Of a stretch of 64,000 bases of DNA, positions 54,302 to 63,305 are shown one piece after another (position 1 is the first letter of the stretch; each line of letters begins with the position of its first letter). Under the pieces are notes generated by a model. It ran no database searches. It was not told where the DNA came from and was given only the letters and a program-made list of their open reading frames with translations. Origin of the DNA: Microbacterium sp. SZ1 (GTDB lineage Bacteria > Actinomycetota > Actinomycetes > Actinomycetales > Microbacteriaceae); contig NZ_LPVV01000023.1 of assembly GCF_002362255.1 (NCBI RefSeq), positions 62,001 to 126,000 of the forward strand. The letters run 5' to 3'. The translations under genes were made by a program, and so were the position numbers.

Positions 54302-55753
54302 ATGGACCCTCTCAGCGACGAGAACGAGACCGACGCCCTCACGATCGGTCGGCGCATCAGGCAGCTGCGCACCGCGCGCGGGATGACGCTCGACGACCTC
54401 GCCTCGGCGGTCGATCGCGCACCGAGCCAGCTGTCGATGATCGAGACGGGCAAGCGTGAGCCCAAGCTCACGCTGCTGCAGGCGATCGCCCGCGCGCTCG
54501 GGGTCGCCATCGACGCCCTGCTCGAGGGCGAGCCGCTCGACGAGCGCAGCGCCGTCGAGATCGCGCTGGAGCGGGCGATGAAGGGTCAGACGTTCCAGGC
54601 GCTGGGCATCGAGCCCTTCCGCATCGCGAAGAGCGTGCCGACCGAAGCGCTCAAGGCCCTGCTCGCGCTGCACGGCGAGATCGACCGGCTCCGCGACGAG
54701 CGGGCGGCGACGCCGGAGGAGGCGCGGCGCGCCAACGTCGAGCTGCGGCACCTCATGCGGCGGCAGGACAACCACTTCGCCGACCTCGAGGCGAAGGCGT
54801 CGGAGATCCTCGCCGCCGTGCGGCATCCGGGCGGCCCGCTCACGCAGCGGACGGCCTCCGAGATCGCCGCCTACCTCGGCTTCACGCTGCACTACGCCCC
54901 CGACCTGCCGCAGACGACGCGGAGCGTCGCCGACCTTGCGAACGGACGCCTCTACCTCTCGAGCCGGGTGCCGGCGAAGGGCGACGCACGCACCGCGGTG
55001 CTGCAGGCGCTGTCGAGCCGCATCCTCGGCCACGCCGAACCGCGCAGCTACGCCGAGTTCCTGCGCCAGCGCGTCGAGACGAACTACCTCACCGGGGCGC
55101 TGCTGATCCCCGAGGCCCACGTGGTGCCCGCGTTGCAGGACGCGAAAGCTCGCCGATCGATCTCCATCGAGGACCTGCGCGACGCCTACTCCGTGTCGTA
55201 CGAGACCGCCGCGCACCGCTTCACGAATCTCGCGACGCGGCACCTCGGCATCCCCGTCCACTTCCTCAAGGTGCACGAGTCGGGGACCATCACGAAGGCC
55301 TATGAGAACGACGACGTGAACTTCCCGACCGACCGTCTCGGTGCGATCGAGGGGCAGATGTGCTGCCGTCGCTGGACGAGTCGGGTGGTGTTCGAGGAGG
55401 ACGACCGGTTCAACCCGTACTACCAGTACACCGACACCGGGAACGGGACGTACTGGTGCACCGCCCGCGTCGAAGCGTCGAGCGAGGGGCTGCATTCGGT
55501 GAGCGTCGGCGTGCGCTTCGACGACACGAAGTGGTTCGTGGGGCGCGACACCAGCCACCGCGGAGTCTCGAAGCACTCGATCGAGGTGTGCTGCCGCCGC
55601 GCCCCCGCGGAGCTCGAGGAGCGCTGGCGCGAGCACTCCTGGCCCAATGTGAAGACGCCGCGCACCCTGCTCGCGACGCTGCCGACCGGGTCGTTCCCGG
55701 GGGTGGACACGACCGACGTGTACGAGTTCCTCGAGGCGCACGCGCCGCACTGA
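54302..55753 (+). CDS. ramB: RamB-type regulator of acetate metabolism
   Basis: A 483-residue regulator. It has an N-terminal XRE helix-turn-helix (about residues 15-70: [20 protein letters not shown] and [17 protein letters not shown]), a middle IrrE-like (DUF955) domain and a C-terminal DUF2083 domain with cysteines (CCRRW, CCRR). This order defines the short-chain fatty acyl regulators RamB of Corynebacterium and Rv0465c of M. tuberculosis, which sit beside isocitrate lyase. It is divergent from aceA. The start is ATG 54302. Confidence 0.92.
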   Translation: MDPLSDENETDALTIGRRIRQLRTARGMTLDDLASAVDRAPSQLSMIETGKREPKLTLLQAIARALGVAIDALLEGEPLDERSAVEIALERAMKGQTFQALGIEPFRIAKSVPTEALKALLALHGEIDRLRDERAATPEEARRANVELRHLMRRQDNHFADLEAKASEILAAVRHPGGPLTQRTASEIAAYLGFTLHYAPDLPQTTRSVADLANGRLYLSSRVPAKGDARTAVLQALSSRILGHAEPRSYAEFLRQRVETNYLTGALLIPEAHVVPALQDAKARRSISIEDLRDAYSVSYETAAHRFTNLATRHLGIPVHFLKVHESGTITKAYENDDVNFPTDRLGAIEGQMCCRRWTSRVVFEEDDRFNPYYQYTDTGNGTYWCTARVEASSEGLHSVSVGVRFDDTKWFVGRDTSHRGVSKHSIEVCCRRAPAELEERWREHSWPNVKTPRTLLATLPTGSFPGVDTTDVYEFLEAHAPH

Positions 55754-55801
55754 GCGCGTTTCTCCGTGCGCCGCTCGTGCGTGCGCGGCATCCCTCCGCC
55801 C

Positions 55802-55877
55802 AGACCCACCACGCGCGTCCAGACCCGCCTCCGCAGACGTCCGGGGTGGTGGGTCTCGACGCGCAGGGTGGGTCTCG
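55802..55877. repeat. Nested repeat/terminator after ramB
   Basis: AGACCCACCAC (55802-55812) pairs perfectly with GTGGTGGGTCT (55846-55856). A second copy of each half is present: AGACCCGCC (55821) and GGTGGGTCTCG (55867-55877). The order is two direct copies then two inverted copies, like the island at 42341. Confidence 0.55.
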
Positions 55878-55936
55878 GCGTCGGGAGGGAGGCGTGTCGC
55901 GAGACGTGGCGGGGTCGGGAGGGAGGACGCGAGGGG

Positions 55937-55965
55937 TTGAGTGAACACCGAACACCTGTTAGGTT
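55937..55965 (+). promoter_or_regulatory. Promoter of the glycoamylase-like gene
   Basis: TTGAGT (55937-55942) and TAGGTT (55960-55965), 17 bp apart, match a vegetative promoter. The leader of about 45 nt ends with GAGGAGACACG before ATG 56019. Confidence 0.65.
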
Positions 55966-56018
55966 TTCACGAATCGGAGCGCTGCGATCGGCGGCGCCGT
56001 TCTCGACGAGGAGACACG

Positions 56019-57602
56019 ATGAAGCGATGGATGAGCGCAGTAGCGACCACCGGACTGGTCGTCGCAGGACTCGCAGTCGCGGGCCCCGCTGTCGCGGGCG
56101 GTAACGGCGATGGGCACGGCGGTGGCCATGGCGGCAAGCCCGGAACCGAGGAGCTGAACCGCTGGGCGGTCGACACCTGGCGATCTCTCGACGCGATGAC
56201 CGACGAGCAGACCGGCCTCCCGTCCGACAACGTGACCGGTGACCTGCAGACCGCGGGCGCCTACACCTCGCCGACCAACATCGGCGGATACCTGTGGTCG
56301 ACCGTCACGGCGCGCGACCTCGGCATCATCGGCGACGACGAGGCGCACGACCGCCTCGCGACGACGCTCGACACCCTCGCAGGCCTCGAGCGCAACGACG
56401 CGAGCGGCATGTTCTACAACTGGTACTCGCCCACCACGGGGGAGAAGCTCACGACGTGGCCGGACTCCGGCGACCCGGTGTACCCGTTCCTCAGCACGGT
56501 CGACAACGGCTGGCTCGCTGCCGCTCTGCGCATCGTGCGCGAGGCCGAGCCCGACCTCGCCGCGCAGGCCGACACCCTTTATGACTCCATGGACTTCGGG
56601 GCGTTCTTCGACCCCGCCGGCGCTGCCGGGCTCCCGGCCGGCACGAACCGCGGCGGGTTCTGGGATGCGGCTCCGCCGGACTGCAGCGTCGAGGCGCCCA
56701 TGTACAACGGCTCCGGCGCGACCGCCTATTACACGTGCCATCACTACGACACGACCGTGAGCGAGAGCCGCATCGCGACCTACCTCGGCATCGCGAACGG
56801 ACAGATCCCCGCGACCGCGCTGTACGGCACGCACCGCACCATGCCCCCTGGGTGCGACTGGGCGTGGCAGGAGCAGCTCCCGCAGGGCGAGTACCGCACC
56901 TACGACGGCGTCGAGGTCTGGGAGGGCACGTACCAGTACGGCGGGATGTCGTTCGTGCCGAGCTGGGGCGGCAGCATGTTCGAGTCGCTGATGCCCGATC
57001 TGCTCGTGCCCGAGACGAAGTGGGGCCCGAGGTCGTGGAAGCTCAACCACCCGATCACGGTCGCCGTGCAGAAGCAGCACGGCCTCGACGAGGCGGGCTA
57101 CGGCTACTGGGGCTTCTCGCCGGCGAGCGACCCCTTCGGCGGCTACGCGGAGTACGGTGTCGACATCGCCGGCATGCGGTCGGACGGCTACACATCGGAC
57201 ACCGAGAAGACCGACGTCGACGTCGACCGCCCCGGATGCTCGACGGGCACCAATCCCGACCCCGAGTTCGGTGACGGCGTCGTGACCCCGCACGCGGCGT
57301 TCCTCGCGCTGCCCTACGACCGTCAGGGCGCCCTGAGCAACCTCGAGGGCATCGAGAACGACCTCGACGCCTACGGTCCCGGCGGCTTCTACGACGCTGT
57401 CGCCGTCAAGAGCGGCGCGATCGCCGAGCGCTACCTGTCGCTGGACCAGTCGATGATCATGGCCGCCATCGGCAACGAGCTCACGAAAGATACACTCAAG
57501 GACTACTTCGTGGACCGCGAGATGGAGCAGACGCTGCGGCCGGCGATGAAGCAGCAGGTATTCGGCTCGTCGTGGGGAGCGGGGCACGGCCACGGCGGCT
57601 GA
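56019..57602 (+). CDS. Secreted glycoamylase-like (PF10091/GH144-type) glycosidase
   Basis: A 527-residue secreted protein. The signal peptide ends near AGPAVAGG (residue 27). The (alpha/alpha)6-type catalytic domain contains the PF10091 hallmarks GGYLWSTVTARDLGII, YNWYSPTTGE, WGGSMFESLMPDLL, YGYWGFSPAS and VVTPHAAFLALPYD. Relatives include beta-1,2-glucanases (GH144), so the target may be a cyclic or linear beta-glucan. Both ends of the mature protein are Gly/His-rich (GHGGGHGG and GAGHGHGG), perhaps metal-binding. It has its own promoter, and tetR follows 36 bp later. Confidence 0.85.
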   Translation: MKRWMSAVATTGLVVAGLAVAGPAVAGGNGDGHGGGHGGKPGTEELNRWAVDTWRSLDAMTDEQTGLPSDNVTGDLQTAGAYTSPTNIGGYLWSTVTARDLGIIGDDEAHDRLATTLDTLAGLERNDASGMFYNWYSPTTGEKLTTWPDSGDPVYPFLSTVDNGWLAAALRIVREAEPDLAAQADTLYDSMDFGAFFDPAGAAGLPAGTNRGGFWDAAPPDCSVEAPMYNGSGATAYYTCHHYDTTVSESRIATYLGIANGQIPATALYGTHRTMPPGCDWAWQEQLPQGEYRTYDGVEVWEGTYQYGGMSFVPSWGGSMFESLMPDLLVPETKWGPRSWKLNHPITVAVQKQHGLDEAGYGYWGFSPASDPFGGYAEYGVDIAGMRSDGYTSDTEKTDVDVDRPGCSTGTNPDPEFGDGVVTPHAAFLALPYDRQGALSNLEGIENDLDAYGPGGFYDAVAVKSGAIAERYLSLDQSMIMAAIGNELTKDTLKDYFVDREMEQTLRPAMKQQVFGSSWGAGHGHGG

Positions 57603-57638
57603 GCCCCCTCACCCCGCGTCGGCGGACGGGAGCGGGCA

Positions 57639-58265
57639 GTGAGCGCGGATCAGCAGCCGGTCACCGGGCGTGGGCGCCGCGGCCCCTACGCGGCAGGTCA
57701 GGCCAGGCGGCAGGCGATCGTCGAGGAAGCGCTCGCGGTGTTCTCCCGCACGGGGTTCCACGGGGGATCCCTGCGGGAGATCGCGAAGCGCGTCGGCGTC
57801 ACGCCTGCGGGTCTGCTGCACCACTTCGCCGACAAGGAGGAGCTCTTCGCCGAGGTGCTGCGGCAGCGCGACGAGAAGGTGCGCGCCGCGGCGGGGGAGC
57901 CCGCCGAGCACACGCTCATCGAGCAGGCGAAGCGCGTCGTGTCGTACAACCAGACCTCTCGGGGCCTCACCTCGCTGTACGCGATCGTGTCGGCGGAGGC
58001 CACGGATCCCGACCACCCGTCGCACGCGGAATTCGCCGCGCGCTACCGCGAGCGGGCCGCCGAGGCCGAGGTGATCCTGCGGCGGGGGCAGGATGCCGGC
58101 GAGGTGCGCGCCGACATCGACCCCGCCCATGCGGCGCGTCTGATCAGTGCGGTGATGGACGGCATCCAGCTGCAGTGGCTGCTCGACGACTCCGTCGACA
58201 TGGTGCCGCTGTTCGAGGAGTTCGTGGGGCGGTATCTGAACCCGGCGCCCGGTACGGACGGCTGA
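57639..58265 (+). CDS. TetR family regulator
   Basis: A 208-residue TetR-type regulator. The N-terminal helix-turn-helix has IVEEALAVFSRTGFHGGSLR and the KRVGVTPAGLLHHFADKEEL segment, residues about 27-70; the ligand domain is helical with an aromatic end. GTG 57639 has GGGAG a few nt upstream. It may be co-transcribed with the glycoamylase-like gene, which makes control of carbohydrate use possible but unproven. Confidence 0.88.
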   Translation: MSADQQPVTGRGRRGPYAAGQARRQAIVEEALAVFSRTGFHGGSLREIAKRVGVTPAGLLHHFADKEELFAEVLRQRDEKVRAAAGEPAEHTLIEQAKRVVSYNQTSRGLTSLYAIVSAEATDPDHPSHAEFAARYRERAAEAEVILRRGQDAGEVRADIDPAHAARLISAVMDGIQLQWLLDDSVDMVPLFEEFVGRYLNPAPGTDG

Positions 58266-58352
58266 GGGGGCCCCGCGCGGCTGACCGTGTCGCGACCGCC
58301 GGGCAGCGGTCGGGGGAATCGCCAGCCATCCGGGCGCTCGGCGGACCGAGGG

Positions 58353-59006
58353 TCAGACCGCGTTCCAGCGCAGTCGCGGATCGGCGATGAACTCCGCGAG
58401 GACGGCGTCGGCGTCGCCCACCGGGAACATCGTCACGAGAAGCGGCTCCGCCCCCGTCGCGGGTGCGACCTCGTAGGCGAGGGCGGCCGGTCCGCGCGTC
58501 GCGCTGAGGGCGACGCGGCTCTCGCGGCCCTCGACCGTGCGGGCGGCGCCGGCCGCCGGCGACCTCAGCAGGGCGGATGCCGCTGCCGTCGCGCGCGTCA
58601 GCAGGGTGGGCCCACCTCGCCACGGTGAGAAGGCGTCGCGGGGGAGGGTGCACGCCTCGGCCAGGGCGGGTTCGATCCACCGGTCGCGCTTCAGGCCGTA
58701 CGGCGTCTCGGTGAGCGAGAGCAGATAGCCGTAGCAGTGCAGCAGCCCGGCGTTGCCGACCGGCCACTCTTGGTCGAGCCCTGCGCGGTCGTGAAGCTCG
58801 TCGAAGAGGGCGCGGGTGATGACGGGCGAGCCCGTGTTCTCGTCGATGACCGTCGAGCGCCCCCAGGCGTCGAAGCGCGCTGCCGCGCGATCATCCGCGA
58901 TCGCCCCGAACAGCCAGGGGAGTGCGGCGACCGCCGAGCGGGCCCCGCCGGCGGTGCCGTCGCCCCCGATCGTCGCGGCTCGGGTGAGGTCGTCGAGTTC
59001 GGACAC
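58353..59006 (-). CDS. Hypothetical protein
   Basis: A 217-residue soluble protein of unknown family. It has a mixed helical start (LDDLTRAATIGGDG), a segment VGNAGLLHCYGYLLSLTETPYGLKRDRW around residue 80-110 and an alpha/beta C-terminal half ending DPRLRWNAV. I take GTG 59006: on the minus strand a TATCGT box ends 7 nt upstream; the in-frame GTG 59015 and ATG 59039 are less likely. It is divergent from the phosphate-type operon and shares the PHO-box region. Confidence 0.6.
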   Translation of the reverse strand: MSELDDLTRAATIGGDGTAGGARSAVAALPWLFGAIADDRAAARFDAWGRSTVIDENTGSPVITRALFDELHDRAGLDQEWPVGNAGLLHCYGYLLSLTETPYGLKRDRWIEPALAEACTLPRDAFSPWRGGPTLLTRATAAASALLRSPAAGAARTVEGRESRVALSATRGPAALAYEVAPATGAEPLLVTMFPVGDADAVLAEFIADPRLRWNAV

Positions 59007-59040
59007 GGCGCTCACGATACGCGAGGACTGTGGACGCATT

Positions 59041-59062
59041 GTTCACGTGACGTTCACGCTGC
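59041..59062 (+). promoter_or_regulatory. PHO box: two 11-nt direct repeat units
   Basis: GTTCACGTGAC (59041-59051) is followed at once by GTTCACGCTGC (59052-59062). The exact 11-nt period and the GTTCAC core match the PhoP direct repeat units described in Streptomyces. The site lies 79 bp before the HAD gene and should make the downstream operon phosphate-starvation induced. Confidence 0.65.
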
Positions 59063-59140
59063 GTGGTCGTTCTGTCCATCATCGCCGCGCATGCTGGACG
59101 GAGCGTCCGCACGACTGCGGCGGATCGCGGAAGGCACCCG

Positions 59141-59851
59141 GTGAACTCCATCCTCCTCTTCGATTTCGACGGCACGATCGCGCTCGGCGACGGCCCGGTC
59201 CTCGCCTACGCCCGGCAGGTCGCCGACGGCCTCGGTGAGCGCGGAGACGGGCTCGTCGACGGCATCCGCTCGGCCCTGGCCGCCGCCGAAGCCGGCGCGC
59301 TCGACGGCTACGACGCGGTGCGTCGAGCGGCGCTGGAGCGGGGAGCGGATGCTGCGCTGCTCAGCTCCGCCTACCGAGCGAGCCGTGAGCAGCTGGCCAC
59401 CGCGCACGCCCCGATCACCGTCCCCGAGGGGCTCGCCGAGCTGCTGGCCGCAGCCGAGGGACGCGCCGAGCGCCTGCTCGTCACGAACGCTCCGGCCATC
59501 CGCCTCGACGAGGCGCTGGACGCGCTCGGGCTGACCGGCCTGTTCGACCGGATCGTCACCAGCGCCCGCAAGCCCGCGGGTCTCGAGGCGCTGCTCGCGG
59601 AGCTGCCCAGTGATATCCGGGTCCTCAGCGTCGGCGACATCTGGCACAACGACCTCGCCCCGGCGCACGCCCGCGGCCACGCGACCGCCCTGCTCGGAGG
59701 GTTCCCCGACCCCGCCGCCACCCCGACCTTCCGTGCATCCGACTTCGCCTCTCTCGTCCCCGGGATCGAGACATGGCTGCACGCCGAGGCCCCTGCTCCC
59801 GTCCCCTCCGCTCATCGCACCTCCACCACCTCCACACACATCGAAGGATGA
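59141..59851 (+). CDS. HAD-family phosphatase
   Basis: A 236-residue haloacid dehalogenase superfamily hydrolase. The catalytic motif DFDGTI has nucleophile D8 and acid/base D10; the Thr motif LLVTNAP, a Lys in SARKPAG and the acidic motif VGDIWHND complete the set. A helical cap lies between. It is the first gene of a phosphonate-type transporter operon, so it may dephosphorylate an imported organophosphate. GTG 59141 has GGAAGG 6 nt upstream. Its stop overlaps ATG 59848. Confidence 0.9.
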   Translation: MNSILLFDFDGTIALGDGPVLAYARQVADGLGERGDGLVDGIRSALAAAEAGALDGYDAVRRAALERGADAALLSSAYRASREQLATAHAPITVPEGLAELLAAAEGRAERLLVTNAPAIRLDEALDALGLTGLFDRIVTSARKPAGLEALLAELPSDIRVLSVGDIWHNDLAPAHARGHATALLGGFPDPAATPTFRASDFASLVPGIETWLHAEAPAPVPSAHRTSTTSTHIEG

Positions 59852-59853
59852 AC

Positions 59854-60843
59854 ATGCGCACCTCCCCCCTCCGCCGTTCCACGTCCGGCCTCGTCGCCGC
59901 CGGCGCGCTGCTGACCGTGGTCCTCGCAGGCTGCTCGAGCAGCACGGCCGCCCCCGAGGAGTCGGCCGCTCCCGCCGCCGATCCCGAATCGCTCGTGCTC
60001 GCGCTGGTCCCCTCGCAGGATCAGGACGGCCTCGTCGAGACCGCTTCGCCGCTCACCGACTACCTCACCGAGGAGCTCGGCATCGAGGTCACCGGCGTCG
60101 TGTCGAAGGACTATCAGGCCGCCGTCGAGGCCATGGGTGCCGGCCAGGCGCAGATCGGCTTCCTGCCGTCGCTGCAGCTATGGCAGGCGAACGACATGTA
60201 CGACGCCTCGGTCGTGCTGCAGACCGAGCGCAACGGCAACATCACCTACCCGGCGCAGTTCATGACGAACAACCCCGACAAGTACTGCGACGACGAGCCG
60301 GTCGAGCGCGACGGGATGCTGTTCTGCAACGGCGCCGACGCGATGACGGGTCCCGCAGGCCTCGACAGCATCGACAAGGTGAAGGGCGCGAAGGTCGCGC
60401 TCCTCGGTCCCGGCTCGCCCGCCGGCTACATCTACCCTGTGCTCGCTCTGCAGGAGGCGGGCCTGGACACCGACGCCGACATCGAGCAGATCCCGGCCAC
60501 GGCGAACGACGCCTCGGTGCTGGCGGTCTACAACGGCGACGCCGAGGTCGGCTTCAGCTTCTGGGACGCCCGCACGATCGTGCAGAAGGACACCCCGGAC
60601 GTCGGCCAGAAGGTCGTCGTGTTCGCGATGACCGAGGAGATCCCCAACGACGGCGTCGCCGTCTCGGCGGACCTCTCGCCCGAGCTTCAGGAGCGCATCA
60701 CCACGGCGCTCGAGGACTTCTCGAACACCGAGGAGGGTGCGGAGATCCTCACCAGCATCTACTCGATCACCAAGCTCGCGCCGGCCGACCCCGACTCGCT
60801 CGACGTCGTCGCGCGCGCCGCCGAGGCCCTGGGGCTCCAGTAA
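59854..60843 (+). CDS. phnD: Phosphonate/phosphite-type ABC transporter binding lipoprotein
   Basis: A 329-residue solute-binding lipoprotein: lipobox LAGC after MRTSPLRR and a hydrophobic stretch, then a PhnD-like two-lobed domain ([61 protein letters not shown]). A Cys pair in [16 protein letters not shown], about 14 residues apart, may close a surface loop not usual in the family. ATG 59854 has GAAGGA 5 nt upstream; ATG 59848 is the alternative. The ligand could be phosphonate, phosphite or a small phosphate ester. Confidence 0.9.
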   Translation: MRTSPLRRSTSGLVAAGALLTVVLAGCSSSTAAPEESAAPAADPESLVLALVPSQDQDGLVETASPLTDYLTEELGIEVTGVVSKDYQAAVEAMGAGQAQIGFLPSLQLWQANDMYDASVVLQTERNGNITYPAQFMTNNPDKYCDDEPVERDGMLFCNGADAMTGPAGLDSIDKVKGAKVALLGPGSPAGYIYPVLALQEAGLDTDADIEQIPATANDASVLAVYNGDAEVGFSFWDARTIVQKDTPDVGQKVVVFAMTEEIPNDGVAVSADLSPELQERITTALEDFSNTEEGAEILTSIYSITKLAPADPDSLDVVARAAEALGLQ

Positions 60844-60844
60844 G

Positions 60845-61669
60845 TTGTCCGACCAGATCCAGCACGTGGACGCCGCAGCTCCGGCTGCGGCGTCCACGCC
60901 GTGGGCGATCCGCCTCGACGACGTCACCGTGCGATACCCGAACGGGACGATCGGCCTGAACCAGGTCTCGCTCGACATCGAGGCGGGCGAGATGGTCGCG
61001 GTCGTGGGGCTCTCCGGCTCGGGCAAGTCCACGCTGATCCGCACCATCAACGGCCTCGTCCCCACGACCTCCGGCACCCTCGACGTCGGCGAGCATCGCG
61101 TGAGCGGCGCCTCGCCCCGCACGCTCCGGCGCCTTCGCGGCGATGTCGGGATGGTGTTCCAGGGGTTCAACCTCGCCGGACGCGCGAGCGTGCTCCAGAA
61201 CGTGCTCGTCGGCCGCCTCGCGCACACTCCGCTGTGGCGCACGCTGCTCGGCGCGTACCCCGAGGCCGACCGTCAGCTCGCGTATCACGCGCTCGATCGC
61301 GTCGGCATCCTCCCGAAGCTCCACTCGCGCGCCTCGGATCTGTCCGGCGGACAGCAGCAGCGCGTCGCGATCGCGCGCGCGCTCGCTCAGGAGCCCCGCA
61401 TCGTGCTCGCCGACGAGCCGGTCGCGAGCCTCGACCCGCCCACCGCGCACGGGGTCATGAACGACCTGCGCCGCATCAACCGCGACCTCGGCATCACCGT
61501 GCTCGTCAACCTGCACCTGCTCGATCTCGCCCGCGAGTACGGCGCGCGCATGATCGGCATGCGCGCGGGAGAGGTCGTCTACGACGGCCCGGCCACCAGT
61601 GCGACGGATGCCGACTTCGAGAGCATCTACGGACGCTCGCTCACCCCGGAAGACCGGTTGGACGCGTGA
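60845..61669 (+). CDS. phnC: Phosphonate-type ABC transporter ATP-binding protein
   Basis: A 274-residue ATPase. The Walker A motif GLSGSGKST is near residue 55, the signature LSGGQQQR near 165 and Walker [15 protein letters not shown] near 185. The start is probably TTG 60845, one base after the phnD stop; GTG 60866 is an alternative. Its stop overlaps the GTG of the next gene. Confidence 0.92.
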   Translation: MSDQIQHVDAAAPAAASTPWAIRLDDVTVRYPNGTIGLNQVSLDIEAGEMVAVVGLSGSGKSTLIRTINGLVPTTSGTLDVGEHRVSGASPRTLRRLRGDVGMVFQGFNLAGRASVLQNVLVGRLAHTPLWRTLLGAYPEADRQLAYHALDRVGILPKLHSRASDLSGGQQQRVAIARALAQEPRIVLADEPVASLDPPTAHGVMNDLRRINRDLGITVLVNLHLLDLAREYGARMIGMRAGEVVYDGPATSATDADFESIYGRSLTPEDRLDA

Positions 61670-62472
61670 CCGGCGCTCCGCCTCCGCTCGACATCCCGGC
61701 GCGCCCTCGCGGTGCGTGGAAGGGGCCGGCGATCGCGCTCGCCATCGTGATCGCCACGGTCGTCATGTGCCTGCCGGGCATCGGCATCGGCGTCGATCTC
61801 GCGGCGATCGCCCGTAACTGGCAGAACGGCGCCGACAAGGTCGTGAAGCTGCTCCTGCCCGATTGGAGCTTCTTCCCGCGCACGATCCCGCCGCTCATCG
61901 AGACGCTGCAGATGGCCGTCATCGCGACGGCGATCGGCGCGGCGGTGTCGCTGCCGCTGAGCTTCTGGGCCGCGCGCGCGACGAACGCGAACGCCCCGGC
62001 ACGGATCGTCGTGCGCGGCATCCTCAACGTCATCCGCAGTGTTCCCGATCTGCTCTACGCCGCGATCCTCGTGGCGATGGTGGGGGTCGGCGCGCTCCCC
62101 GGCATCCTCGCGCTGCTCCTCTTCAACGTCGGCATCATCGTGAAGCTCGTCTCCGAGGCGATCGACACGAACGACCGCGGCCCGCTCGAGGCGGGGCGCG
62201 CGGTGGGCGCCACGCAGGCGAAGATCAACCGCACGCTCGCACTGCCCGACGCGTGGCCGGCGTTCGCGAACCAGACGCTGTACGTCTTCGAGCTCAACGT
62301 CCGCGCCTCCACCGTGCTCGGACTCGTCGGGGCGGGAGGCATGGGGCTGCTCATCGACGCGGTGCGCACGTTCTACCGCTACGACCAGCTCTCGCTCATC
62401 ATCCTGGAGATCCTCATCGTGGTCATCGTGATCGACCTCGTCTCCGACGCGATCAGACGGAGGCTCGTGTGA
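61666..62472 (+). CDS. phnE: Phosphonate-type ABC transporter permease 1
   Basis: A 268-residue permease with about six membrane segments. The EAA-type cytoplasmic loop is [20 protein letters not shown], and [14 protein letters not shown] is typical of the family. GTG 61666 overlaps the phnC stop (GTGA). It pairs with a second permease, an arrangement seen in several Phn-type systems. Confidence 0.92.
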   Translation: MTGAPPPLDIPARPRGAWKGPAIALAIVIATVVMCLPGIGIGVDLAAIARNWQNGADKVVKLLLPDWSFFPRTIPPLIETLQMAVIATAIGAAVSLPLSFWAARATNANAPARIVVRGILNVIRSVPDLLYAAILVAMVGVGALPGILALLLFNVGIIVKLVSEAIDTNDRGPLEAGRAVGATQAKINRTLALPDAWPAFANQTLYVFELNVRASTVLGLVGAGGMGLLIDAVRTFYRYDQLSLIILEILIVVIVIDLVSDAIRRRLV

Positions 62473-63305
62473 CCGCCCTCAGCCCGGAACGCACCCACGG
62501 CCCCACTGTCATCCCGGACCGCTCGCGACGCCCCTGGCTCGTGGCCGGCTGGGTGCTCGTCACGGCCGTCGTCGTGCTGGCCTTCTGGTCGATCGACATC
62601 AGCTGGGGGCGCCTGCTCGACCTGCCCGCCGAGATCGCGCGCTACACGGTGCTCATGTTCGGGAGCCCGAACTGGGAGAAGCTGCCCGAGGCGCTCTGGC
62701 AGACCTGGCGGAGCATCGAGATGGCGTGGGTCGGCACGATCCTCGGAATCCTGCTCGCGACGCCGCTGAGCCTGATCGCCGCCCGCGGCTTCGGTCCCGC
62801 CTGGCTGCGGGCGCTCCTGCGCGGGCTGTTCTCGCTCATCCGCGCGGTGCCCGAGATCATCATCGCGATCGTCATCCTCTCGGTCACCGGACTCACCCCG
62901 TTCACGGGAGCCCTCGCCCTCGCGATCAACGGCATCGGCACGCTCGGCAAGTGGGGCTACGAGGCCGTCGAGGCCGTCCCGCGCGGGCCCATCGAGGCCG
63001 CGCGCGCGGCCGGCGGCGGCACGCTCCAGGTGCTGCGCTGGGGCGTCTGGCCGCAGGCCGAGCCCGCCTTCTGGTCGTTCTGGCTCTACCGCTTCGAGAT
63101 CAATGTGCGCTCCTCGGCCGTGCTCGGCCTCATCGGTGTCGGCGGGATCGGCGACATGCTGACCTCGTACACGCAGTACCGTGAGTGGTCGACGGTGGGT
63201 GTCCTGCTCATCGTGGTCGTCGTCGTGACGATGCTCATCGACGGAGTCTCCGGCGCGATCCGCCGTCGCATCATGGAGGGAGCCCGCGCCCGTGTTCTCG
63301 CCTAG
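62469..63305 (+). CDS. phnE2: Phosphonate-type ABC transporter permease 2
   Basis: A 278-residue permease related to the preceding one; the loop EAARAAGGGTLQVLRWGVWP and VLGLIGVGGIGDML are the matching motifs. It has about six membrane segments. GTG 62469 overlaps the previous stop. The last 14 bp overlap the start of the RpiR gene, so the whole set is tightly coupled. Confidence 0.92.
   Translation: MTALSPERTHGPTVIPDRSRRPWLVAGWVLVTAVVVLAFWSIDISWGRLLDLPAEIARYTVLMFGSPNWEKLPEALWQTWRSIEMAWVGTILGILLATPLSLIAARGFGPAWLRALLRGLFSLIRAVPEIIIAIVILSVTGLTPFTGALALAINGIGTLGKWGYEAVEAVPRGPIEAARAAGGGTLQVLRWGVWPQAEPAFWSFWLYRFEINVRSSAVLGLIGVGGIGDMLTSYTQYREWSTVGVLLIVVVVVTMLIDGVSGAIRRRIMEGARARVLA

Noticed and set aside
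59041..63305. Phosphonate degradation operon
   Set aside because: The transporter is phosphonate-type, but no C-P lyase or phosphonatase signature is visible; only uptake and a generic HAD phosphatase are supported.
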